This document shows, in pieces, positions 1 to 5,517 of a DNA stretch of 8,800 nt. The notes beneath the pieces are model-generated. The model was given only the letters and a program-made list of their open reading frames with translations. It was not told the DNA's origin and ran no database searches. The DNA is from an uncultured Oscillospiraceae bacterium. Its GTDB lineage: Bacteria; Bacillota; Clostridia; Oscillospirales; Oscillospiraceae. The translations under genes and the position numbers were made by a program. Position 1 is the stretch's first letter. Each line of letters begins with the position of its first letter. The DNA lies in the NCBI GenBank assembly GCA_910579485.1, contig CAJTVO010000135.1:1-8800 (forward strand), given 5' to 3'.

Positions 1-27
1 CCAGCAGTAAAATACTTTTACCACTGG
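1..27 (-). terminator. Attenuator terminator stem in the tet leader
   Basis: Inverted repeat with arms CCAG..GTAAAA (1-12) and TTTTAC..CTGG (16-27), separated by TAC, with a CA/CA mismatch in each arm. On the minus strand it is the last structure before the tet coding region. The U-run that would complete an intrinsic terminator lies left of base 1 and cannot be seen. The stop codon of the 14-codon leader ORF (18-20) is inside the stem. This resembles the hairpin before tet(M) in Tn916, which is reported to terminate leader transcripts in uninduced cells. Confidence 0.65.
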
Positions 28-219
28 GGATTACAGTTTGCGGACATACACATATACAGCATACACCTGCTGGTGATTGCTGTTCTTTTTCAGATATGTC
101 AAAATTGATAAGGCAAAAGTATTCTTAAATTGGGTACAAAAAACCAAGCCCCCTTATTTAGGGACATTCAAAATTCTTTGAACCCACTATTTGATTGAAG
201 ATTTATTTAAGAATACCTT
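10..219 (-). promoter_or_regulatory. Transcription attenuator leader of a ribosomal-protection tet gene
   Basis: On the minus-strand RNA three segments compete. Segment A (219-205) pairs with segment B (130-116) through about 15 bp with one G-U. Segment B extended (124-112) can instead pair with segment C (22-10) in a 13-bp antiterminator containing GAAUACUUUUGCC. Segment C is also the 5' half of the terminator at 27-1. A-B pairing frees C to terminate; freeing B lets B-C form and transcription continue. Smaller nested stems fall between A and B (131-135 with 182-186; 167-172 with 177-182; 151-154 with 160-163). I recognise the layout and much of the sequence from the tet(M)/tet(W)/tet(O) upstream region; the tet gene itself is just outside the window. 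Which tet allele it is cannot be settled here, though tet(W) is my best guess. Confidence 0.75.
18..62 (-). CDS. 14-codon leader peptide of the tet gene
   Basis: Small ORF encoding MLYMCMSANCNPQW, starting with ATG at 62 and ending with TAA at 18-20. From memory, the tet(M) leader peptide of Tn916 begins similarly (MLCIPMVM...), and it lies in the same place just before a terminator stem. Its SD is weak (AGCAGGTG next to the ATG). The ORF runs into the attenuator stem, so ribosomes finishing it would disturb that hairpin. It is shorter than the 28-residue tet(M) leader because it meets a stop inside the stem. A peptide product with its own function is unlikely; a cis-acting role is more plausible. 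Confidence 0.5.
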   Translation of the reverse strand: MLYMCMSANCNPQW

Positions 220-226
220 GCCGCAT
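203..226 (-). CDS. 7-codon upstream ORF (MRQGILK) overlapping the attenuator 5' arm
   Basis: ATG at 226 is preceded by AAGGAGT (240-234) with a 7-base spacer, as good an SD as any real gene in this window. It encodes MRQGILK and stops at TAA (205-203). The ORF covers segment A of the attenuator almost exactly, so a translating or stalled ribosome would hide segment A and free segment B for antitermination. Its product is too short for a protein function; the role is inferred to be cis-regulatory, coupling ribosome state (for example tetracycline inhibition) to tet transcription. Confidence 0.5.
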   Translation of the reverse strand: MRQGILK

Positions 227-255
227 ATTTTTTACTCCTTTTTTGGAATGAAGCT

Positions 256-284
256 ATTATAGCACATCAATTTTAGAAAAGAAA
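256..284 (-). promoter_or_regulatory. Promoter for the tet transcript (extended -10)
   Basis: The minus strand reads TGCTATAAT, a perfect TATAAT hexamer (261-256) with the TGn extension. The best-placed -35 (about 279-284, TTTCTT) is poor, which is acceptable for an extended -10 promoter. Transcription would begin around 245-250 and run through the 7-codon ORF and attenuator into the tet gene off the left edge. Confidence 0.65.
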
Positions 285-354
285 GTAGAAAAAGGAAAAA
301 TACTTTGTACACCATAAGAAAGATGTAATGAGTGAGAGGTTTCGTAGTCATCGA

Positions 355-502
355 CATTGTGGGAATGTGTATAACTGGCTGCCTTATGGAGTTGTGGGTA
401 ACTCTGTTTACAGGACGTGGGAAAGCTGCATTTTAGCTTTTCCATGTGCTGTGAATAGAGTTATCCATGACGGAATAGCCTGTTATGCACATTTCCACAA
501 TG
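355..502 (+). repeat. Long imperfect inverted repeat, about 58 bp of stem; possible structured RNA
   Basis: Outer arms 355-375 and 482-502 pair over 21 of 21 positions, two being G-U. Inner arms 391-427 and 435-471 pair over 36 of 37, seven being G-U, closing on a 7-base loop GCATTTT (428-434). Between them is an asymmetric bubble (376-390 against 472-481) in which GGCT and AGCC can pair. All nine wobble pairs are G-U when read as plus-strand RNA; on the minus strand they would be A-C mismatches. A T-run (505-512) follows the stem. No target-site duplication is evident, and I recognise no known RNA family or IS end. It lies between the cut maff2 gene and the tet promoter. Confidence 0.7.
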
Positions 503-584
503 CTTGTTTTTTGGTCTTTGGTTTCTTTGCTTCGGAATAGTGTGGTGCTGGCGGTCTATCTCTTGTTTTCGGTTGCTTGCTTCT

Positions 585-725
585 TTACTGTACATGAGCA
601 TTGGCACCGGGGTTATCGTTGCCGTAGCCCTCCAGAAGGTTGATCGCACCCCACACGCCCAGGCCAGCGCCCAGGGCCACCACGAGGGTCTGAAGCACAC
701 CAACAGCAGAGTTAAAGAAAGCCAT
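585..725 (-). pseudogene. Maff2-family small membrane protein, C-terminus lost
   Basis: The ATG at 725 follows TTGGAGGAACGATTT, a strong SD. The 46-residue product begins MAFFNSAVGVLQTLVVALG, a hydrophobic N-terminus I recognise as Maff2 family, and continues with the typical GYGNDNPGAN motif. It then ends after HVQ at a TAA (587-585). Intact members I know are about 60-70 residues, with a second hydrophobic segment after this motif. Homology stops at about 597, and the DNA beyond belongs to the tet upstream region. It sits just downstream of virD4 as usual. The role of Maff2 is not established; it is a small predicted membrane protein of the conjugation operon. I infer that insertion of the tet segment truncated it; a remnant of its 3' end may exist on the far side of tet. 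Confidence 0.7.
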
Positions 726-802
726 AAATCGTTCCTCCAAAAATAAATGTTATTTTTGAAGGCACATCCTCCGTGTCCTTTCGTGTACTTTAACAGCGCC
801 GA

Positions 803-2590
803 TTACTCGGCTCCATCACTGTCTACGTCTACTTCGTACACGTCGTAAACATCATCGGATTTAGGTTTTAGCCTGGTGGATAGAAAACGCTCTATGTCGA
901 AAGCGTTTTTCTTATCACTGTCGGACAAGCATTTGTATAGGGGGTGTTTGGTGAGGTCGTACTTGTCCGATAAAAACGGCCTCACGCCCCTCAGCTGTAA
1001 AATGCACTTGCCGCCGTCCAGCACGGCCAACTCGTCCACATCCATGAGGGCCTTGCCCAGCTTCTGATAGTTGAGGGAGTGGGATATTTCCCGCCCCCGA
1101 CTCTCACCTGTGTTGTAGGTGTCAATGGTTTCCTTCCCTAGCTGGGCCGACAGCTCTTTCAGCGTGGTCGGCTCTTTACCGCCCAGGAAGATGGAGCAGT
1201 CACAGTTGCCGATAATGGTGTCGGCGTTGTCCTTGTATAGGGCCTTTAACTGGCTCTGCGCTTGCAGTACCAAACAGGCGGAGATCTCACGGCTTCGGAT
1301 GGTGGCCATCAGCTTCTCCAGGCGTGGAATCTGGCCGATGTTGGCGCACTCGTCAATGAGGCAGCGCACATGGACCGGCAGCCTCCCGCCGTATACATCG
1401 TCCGCCTTTTCACACAGCAGATTGAACAGCTGGGTGTAGCAGAGGGAGATCAGGAAGTTAAAGCTGTCATCCGTGTCGCTCATAATGAGGAACAGGGCCG
1501 TTTTGCGGTCCCCCAGGGTGTCCAACTCCAACTCATCGTAGGCCGTGACCTCCCGTACCTCCGCAATATCGAACACCGCCAGCCGAGCGCCGCAGCTCAC
1601 AAGGATGCTCTTGGCGGTCTTGCCCGCGCTTAACTTAAATTTTCGGTATTGGCGCACGGCAAAGTGGTTGGGGTCCTTTTCCTCCAGCTCCTCGAACATC
1701 AAATCTACCTGGTTTTTGAACTCCTCATCGTCCTCCCGGACCTCCATGGAATTGATGAACTCCACCAGGGTAGAGAAGTTTTGCTCCTCCTCCGGGGCCT
1801 CATAGTGGATGTATCCGATGAGCGCCGTATAGAGCAGCGTCTCGGCCTTCTCCCAGAACGGGTCCCCGCCTTTTCCATCGCCGCGAGTGTTGGAAATCAG
1901 GGCAGTTACCAGCTTTAAGATGTCTTTTTCACTGTGAATGTACGCAAAAGGATTGTAGTGCATCGACTTCTTAAAGTTGATTGTGTTCAAAATCTTGATC
2001 CTGTACCCGTTGCGCTGCAAAACCTTCCCGGTGTCCACAACCAGGTCCCCTTTCGGGTCAGTCACCACGAACGATACCGGGTAGGAACTTGACGTACACT
2101 GGAGCAAATTGGGTTTAAGGACGTAGCGGGTCTTGCCGCTGCCTGACCCGCCGATGACCAGCATATTCTTGTTCCGGGCGGTCTTGGGGTCCTTGGGTCG
2201 GCTGTTCATGGTGAGCCGCTCCGTCTGGGTCAGGATGATGTTGTCCTCGAACTTGGGGGCGATGAACGGGGCGATGTCGGCCTGTGTTCCCCAACGTGCC
2301 GTGCCGTACTCGGCATTGTGGCGGTATTTCTTGGCGTTCTTCCCTTTGAGGTAGACCGCAAGCCGGAGGCCCAGGCCGCAGGCGATACCCACCAGCAGAT
2401 CAACGGGATGGAAACTGGGGGCGGCGGACTGAAACGCCAGCACAAAACCGCTCATAATCCGCAGCAGCTTCTCGGACAGGCCGGTGCCGGGGGCCAGTCT
2501 CCACGCCTGTCCCAGCTTGGTGGCGTAGAGGCCCAGGACGAAATAGGGGATGTTGGGAATGATGATTTTTTTGAGATTTTTCTGTGTCAC
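803..2590 (-). CDS. virD4: VirD4/TraG-like type IV secretion coupling protein
   Basis: Coupling ATPase that links the relaxase-DNA complex to the mating channel at the inner membrane. The 595-residue product has hydrophobic N-terminal segments (about 9-27 and 60-81), the conserved KNAKKYRHNAEYGTARWG stretch (about 84-101), a Walker A GGSGSGKT (147-154), a Walker B CLIDE (410-414), and the downstream ALLVLQAQSQLK-type region (about 437-449). The C-terminus is acidic. Length matches family members in Tn1549-like elements. It starts with GTG at 2590, whose GTGA overlaps the pcfB stop, indicating translational coupling. No frameshift or missing motif is visible. The assignment is secure at family level; whether the element transfers cannot be judged without the rest of the channel. 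Confidence 0.93.
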   Translation of the reverse strand: MTQKNLKKIIIPNIPYFVLGLYATKLGQAWRLAPGTGLSEKLLRIMSGFVLAFQSAAPSFHPVDLLVGIACGLGLRLAVYLKGKNAKKYRHNAEYGTARWGTQADIAPFIAPKFEDNIILTQTERLTMNSRPKDPKTARNKNMLVIGGSGSGKTRYVLKPNLLQCTSSSYPVSFVVTDPKGDLVVDTGKVLQRNGYRIKILNTINFKKSMHYNPFAYIHSEKDILKLVTALISNTRGDGKGGDPFWEKAETLLYTALIGYIHYEAPEEEQNFSTLVEFINSMEVREDDEEFKNQVDLMFEELEEKDPNHFAVRQYRKFKLSAGKTAKSILVSCGARLAVFDIAEVREVTAYDELELDTLGDRKTALFLIMSDTDDSFNFLISLCYTQLFNLLCEKADDVYGGRLPVHVRCLIDECANIGQIPRLEKLMATIRSREISACLVLQAQSQLKALYKDNADTIIGNCDCSIFLGGKEPTTLKELSAQLGKETIDTYNTGESRGREISHSLNYQKLGKALMDVDELAVLDGGKCILQLRGVRPFLSDKYDLTKHPLYKCLSDSDKKNAFDIERFLSTRLKPKSDDVYDVYEVDVDSDGAE

Positions 2591-3069
2591 CGCTCCAACA
2601 CCTTCTTTTTGATCTTCTCGCCGGTGTCCCGAACCGTGTCCTTGAACTGCGCCAGCTTTTGCAGCACCGAGGGCCGGGAGGCTTTTTTCACCTTCTGCTG
2701 ATTGTACTCGGTAAAAGCGGCGGTGATGGCGTCCGCATCCCTGCTCTTGAAGAAAATCAGGAACCGGGGCGGGTCATGGTCCTTATCCCGTTTGATGGCG
2801 TAGTCCACGCCGTACTTCCGGGCCACCCGGTCAAACTGCCGGATAGAGGGGTCTGTGACCTCCACATTGGACACGCCCTGATTCTGACCGATCAATTCCT
2901 TTACGGACTGCTTGCCGCAGGGCTTCACGGGGCCGTCACGGGCCTTTTGCGCCTTGATCTCCTTGCGGTGGGCCAGATATTTGGCGATTGCCGCCTTGAA
3001 CATCCGCCCGGTGAACTTGGTTCCGTTGATTGCCAGGGCTATCGTTTTGTTTTCGACTTCCTCCTGGAT
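2587..3069 (-). CDS. pcfB: PcfB-family relaxosome/coupling accessory protein, apparent ATC start
   Basis: PcfB-type proteins are DNA-transfer accessory factors encoded directly before virD4. Counting from the ATC at 3069-3067, the product is 160 residues and begins (I/M)QEEVENKTIALAINGTKFT, the N-terminus I expect for the family, where M is the normal first residue. The first in-frame ATG (3003) would remove 22 residues and leave 138, losing this conserved start. A purine-rich SD (GGAAGGGAG) lies 9 bases before the ATC, and an in-frame TGA lies three codons upstream, so no conventional start is available further up. The middle is basic; the C-terminus is a lysine-rich probable helix (EKIKKKVLER). 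It overlaps virD4 by GTGA. Alternative: translation from 3003 only. Confidence 0.8.
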   Translation of the reverse strand: MQEEVENKTIALAINGTKFTGRMFKAAIAKYLAHRKEIKAQKARDGPVKPCGKQSVKELIGQNQGVSNVEVTDPSIRQFDRVARKYGVDYAIKRDKDHDPPRFLIFFKSRDADAITAAFTEYNQQKVKKASRPSVLQKLAQFKDTVRDTGEKIKKKVLER

Positions 3070-3112
3070 GAAAAATCACTCCCTTCCTCCAGAGTAGGGC
3101 CGCGCCGGTGGG

Positions 3113-3160
3113 CTAGGGTGGGACCACCAGCCAGCGCAGCAGAAGTTTTCCGCGTTTCAT
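3113..3160 (-). CDS. Possible 15-residue micro-ORF between toprim gene and pcfB
   Basis: ATG at 3160 follows GGAGCGGTAATTTT, a plausible SD and spacer, five bases after the toprim stop codon. It encodes MKRGKLLLRWLVVPP and stops at TAG (3115-3113), 43 bases before the pcfB start. The peptide has a basic start and a short hydrophobic core, too short to span a membrane reliably. It could be a real small gene, a coupling peptide, or chance. I do not recognise it. Confidence 0.3.
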   Translation of the reverse strand: MKRGKLLLRWLVVPP

Positions 3161-3164
3161 AAAA

Positions 3165-4091
3165 TTACCGCTCCTTTTCCCGGCATTTCTGCCGGTGTTG
3201 CAGATATTCGTTCCAGTCTTTCCCACGGGGCGGGGGCTTGTAGGACACCACATAGCCCTGCTTGGTGTATTTTTCCTTCATGCGCTCCGCCGCCTCTTTG
3301 CCGGGGCCGTCAGCGTCCAGACAGAGGAAAATGTACTTGATTTTCGGATTCTCCCGCAGATAGGTATCCAACGGCCCCTCATAGACACCGCAGAGGGCCA
3401 CGGCGTTCCGTGTCATATCCCGGTGGAGGGTGCAGAAGCTCATCAGGTCGATGGGGGCCTCAAAAACGTGTACCCGGTCTGTGCCACTGTCAGCGGGGAG
3501 ATAAAATCCAATGTCTTTGTCGCTGCCGGGGACACCGCCCCGGAACGAAGCGCCGTCCTTGTCATAGGTCCCCCGCTGGGCGGCGAATACCGGGGTGTTC
3601 TCCCGGTTTCGGCCTACGAAAACGCAGTTGTGATGCCCCGCCTCCTCATACAGCAGACCGGCCTCCACAAAGCCCCGGATGACCGGCGGCGCGATGCCCC
3701 GCTTTTTCAGATAGGCCGTCACCCGCCGCTGGTCCTCATTGGCCGGGGGCAGGACAAAGGACACAGGCTCCGGCGCGGGGGCGGGGCGCTCCTTCCGCTG
3801 GGTGGGCGGTAGTCTGTCAGGAGAATCCCGCGACCGCCTGTTCCAGGCCAGCAGGAACTCCACCGCCTCCGGGAAGCTCTTGCCCTCGAAGTGCCGGAGG
3901 AAGTCGATAGCGTCCCCACCCGTTCCCTCGGAGTATCGGTGCCAGGTGCGCCGGTTTTTGATGCGCAGGCTGTCCATTTCCCTGGTGGTGTAATAGCTGC
4001 CCACCCGCCTGACCTGATAGCCCAGGGAGGTCAGCAGATTGGGGAGGTCTGTGTCCTTGGCAGCAGCCAGATCATTGGCCGTAAAAGAAAT
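3165..4091 (-). CDS. DUF3991 / Toprim-domain primase-like protein, apparent ATT start
   Basis: From the ATT at 4091-4089 the product is 308 residues, beginning (I/M)SFTANDLAAAKDTDLPNLL. The N-terminal part (about 30-85) has the conserved SYYTTREMDSLRIKNRRTW pattern of primase-like proteins. A Toprim domain follows, with its acidic residues visible: E211 in FEAPID and the DxD at 259/261 in LCLDADGPG. A GKDWNEYL motif is near the C-terminus. Such proteins are thought to prime or otherwise support replication of the mobile DNA. A GTG at 4004 would give 279 residues but starts inside the conserved N-terminal region. There is no ATG, GTG or TTG in frame between the upstream gene's stop and 4004. 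A strong AAGGGGGTG SD lies just before the ATT. Function is inferred from domains. Confidence 0.85.
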   Translation of the reverse strand: MSFTANDLAAAKDTDLPNLLTSLGYQVRRVGSYYTTREMDSLRIKNRRTWHRYSEGTGGDAIDFLRHFEGKSFPEAVEFLLAWNRRSRDSPDRLPPTQRKERPAPAPEPVSFVLPPANEDQRRVTAYLKKRGIAPPVIRGFVEAGLLYEEAGHHNCVFVGRNRENTPVFAAQRGTYDKDGASFRGGVPGSDKDIGFYLPADSGTDRVHVFEAPIDLMSFCTLHRDMTRNAVALCGVYEGPLDTYLRENPKIKYIFLCLDADGPGKEAAERMKEKYTKQGYVVSYKPPPRGKDWNEYLQHRQKCREKER

Positions 4092-4124
4092 ATTTTCACC
4101 CCCTTCCGGCCAGCCGCCCGGCGG

Positions 4125-4478
4125 TTACTTCTTCCCGCAGCTCCGGCCCTGGCCCTTGACGGTCAAAATGCCGTCCAGGGTGGTGGCGGTGATATGCAGA
4201 CGCTCGGCGGTGGCGATGTCGTTTTTCATGGCCTCAGTGACGCTCTCCCCGCAGACCACCAGCACATGGGAGCGCCGCAGGAAGTCCCGGTCCATGTCCA
4301 GGCCGTCCTTGTGCTCCTGGGGAACCTTGTCGTTGAGGATGGGGGCCAGGAACAGCAGCGGGCAGATGGGGGTGTACCCGGCATCGTAGACCTGACGGCA
4401 GTAGTGCAGGGCCTGTTCGTTGTCCTGATAGCTGCTCCCGGTCCAGGGGGCGGTGATGTAGGCAAAGGGTCGCTTCAT
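4125..4478 (-). CDS. DUF4406-family protein
   Basis: 117 residues starting MKRPFAYITAPWTGSSYQ. The AYITAPWTG start, the central region IPL-type stretch, and the later S-x-V-TEAM-x-x-DI-x-x-A pattern resemble the DUF4406 / nucleoside deoxyribosyltransferase-like fold, but no activity is established. I chose ATG 4478 because AAGGAG sits 8 bases before it; an in-frame ATG at 4511 would add 11 residues (MCRTAAKGVIT) without a comparable SD. It lies between the rep-like gene and the toprim gene, a position where such a protein is common in Tn1549-like elements. The stop codon is in the same frame as the toprim ORF, 33 bases before its start. Confidence 0.75.
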   Translation of the reverse strand: MKRPFAYITAPWTGSSYQDNEQALHYCRQVYDAGYTPICPLLFLAPILNDKVPQEHKDGLDMDRDFLRRSHVLVVCGESVTEAMKNDIATAERLHITATTLDGILTVKGQGRSCGKK

Positions 4479-4509
4479 GGTGATTACTCCTTTCGCCGCT
4501 GTGCGGCAC

Positions 4510-4533
4510 AAAAATAAGCGGCCCTTTAGCCGC
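4510..4533 (-). terminator. Weak terminator-like hairpin at the end of the rep-like gene
   Basis: The minus strand has GCGGC (4533-4529), a loop containing the rep-like gene's TAA, GCCGC (4522-4518), then TTATTTTT. The 5-bp GC stem plus T-tract fits a weak intrinsic terminator or attenuator that would lower read-through into DUF4406 and the transfer genes. Seen in sequence; function is inferred. Confidence 0.45.
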
Positions 4534-5431
4534 CGTTGCTCATGTCGTGGTTGACCAGCATGGTGTAGTGATTGTCGGTGGTGGCCGGGGCGTTGAACAG
4601 CGCCGCCAGCAGATAGGCCCTGGTGTTCCAGACACGGGTGGTGTTCTCCTGGATGCCGTCAAGGACCTTGCGGATATGCTCGGAGTTGAGCTGTTCAAAC
4701 CGCTGCTGAACAAAGGCGGTGGGATACTCTGCATCCCGCCCGATCTTCATGGTGGGCGACCGGCTGAGTGCGACCTCCAGCATGATCTCCACGAACTCGT
4801 CAAGCTGGGTCCGATTGCACGGGTCGGCGATCAGGTCGTACTCGATTTGAGCCTTAATATCCTCTCTCCGCTCAAAAATTTCTTTCATTCCTTCCACAGG
4901 GGCCGCAGGCGCTGCCGGTGGCGTGGAGGGGGCAGGGGGAGGGAATGAATGAATATTTGGTCGCTGAGTATTTATTTTTTTAGTACTTGATTTCTTAGTA
5001 TTTAATAGCGCGGGGTTTTCCGCCGATGGGTCGGCCATATCCGGCTCCACCACATCCGGGTTTCCCGGATATGGTAAAGTCGTATCCGGGGGAGGCGTAT
5101 CTGGAGCGGCAATATCCGGGTCGGCGGGGGCCGGTTCCTGGGGGCGCTCATAGATGATGTACTCGGTGTCGGTAATGCGCCCGTTGGCCCCTCTGAGCTG
5201 ATTGCGGACCATGTATCCGGCCTTTTCCAACTCCTTCAAGGCGCTGCCGATGGCCTCCAGGCCCTCCTTGCAGATGGAGGACAGGCCGCGCATATTAAAA
5301 TTCCAATCATCCGGCAGACTGAGCATCAGGGACAGCAGTCCCTTTGCTTTCAGCGACAGGCTGGTGTCTTTCAGATGATGGTTGCTCATAACGGTGTAAT
5401 CCCTGGTCCGTTCTACACGATAGACGGCCAT
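4526..5431 (-). CDS. Winged-helix Rep-like protein with DUF6017-type C-terminus
   Basis: 301 residues starting MAVYRVERTRDYTVMSNHHL, ATG at 5431 with GGGAGTG SD. Residues about 20-95 form a winged helix-turn-helix (SLKAKGLLSLMLSLP..., IGSALKELEKAGY...), as in replication initiators. Residues 104-136 are a proline/aspartate linker of pentads (PDIAA, PDTPP, PDTTL, PYPGN, PDVVE, PDMAD). Residues 144-160 are NTKKS/STKKI/NTQRP pentads. About 185-290 is a C-terminal domain I associate with DUF6017 (MLEVALSRSP... RAYLLAALFNA). Homologs in Tn1549-like ICEs are often called RepA-like; initiation by this protein is inferred. The linker DNA has 15-bp-period repeats and an AT-rich tract (reported separately). 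Alternative: a regulator rather than an initiator. Confidence 0.8.
   Translation of the reverse strand: MAVYRVERTRDYTVMSNHHLKDTSLSLKAKGLLSLMLSLPDDWNFNMRGLSSICKEGLEAIGSALKELEKAGYMVRNQLRGANGRITDTEYIIYERPQEPAPADPDIAAPDTPPPDTTLPYPGNPDVVEPDMADPSAENPALLNTKKSSTKKINTQRPNIHSFPPPAPSTPPAAPAAPVEGMKEIFERREDIKAQIEYDLIADPCNRTQLDEFVEIMLEVALSRSPTMKIGRDAEYPTAFVQQRFEQLNSEHIRKVLDGIQENTTRVWNTRAYLLAALFNAPATTDNHYTMLVNHDMSNGG
4949..5126. repeat. 15-bp-period repeats and AT-rich tract inside the rep-like gene
   Basis: One set on the plus strand has ATATCCGG-like cores at 5037, 5052, 5067 (degenerate), 5082, 5097 (degenerate) and 5112, exactly 15 bp apart. A second set has AGTA cores at 4967, 4982 and 4997, again 15 bp apart, with a weaker copy (AATA) at 4952. 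The second set lies in about 60 bp that is roughly a quarter G+C, in an otherwise GC-rich gene. ATCCGGG-TTT-CCCGGAT (5054-5070) is also a perfect inverted repeat. Period 15 equals five codons, so protein-level pentad expansion is an alternative to iterons. Confidence 0.7.
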
Positions 5432-5445
5432 AGTCGATCACTCCC

Positions 5446-5517
5446 TCATTCAAAATTTGGGTGGGCTACTGTTTTGTCAGTTTCAAAAACGGCGCTCCTT
5501 CCTGTCAATGATGGCAT
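5446..5517 (-). CDS. Possible 23-residue ORF coupled to the Cys-rich gene
   Basis: Its ATG (5517-5515) overlaps the upstream stop as TAATG, the usual sign of coupling, and it ends at TGA (5448-5446) just before the rep-like gene's SD. It encodes MPSLTGRSAVFETDKTVAHP plus three residues. Its own SD (AGGAA) is weak. It fills the gap between the two larger genes. I do not recognise it; it may be spurious. Confidence 0.3.
   Translation of the reverse strand: MPSLTGRSAVFETDKTVAHPNFE

Noticed and set aside
257..445. Minus-strand ORF of 62 residues over the tet promoter and hairpin
   Set aside because: No SD, covers the promoter and a palindromic arm, low-complexity composition with no family features.
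355..502. IS or MITE end
   Set aside because: Flanks show no target-site duplication and no transposase; not excluded, so left as an alternative in the finding.
728..802. Short ORF MCLQK and AT-rich inverted repeat between virD4 and maff2
   Set aside because: SD abuts the ATG with no spacer and the ORF is five codons; likely chance.
2584..3162. Plus-strand ORF of 192 residues opposite pcfB
   Set aside because: Shadow of the recognised minus-strand gene; no SD and no recognisable domain.
5037..5126. CRISPR-like array
   Set aside because: Repeats are about 8 bp cores at 15-bp spacing with no unique spacers; inside a coding gene.
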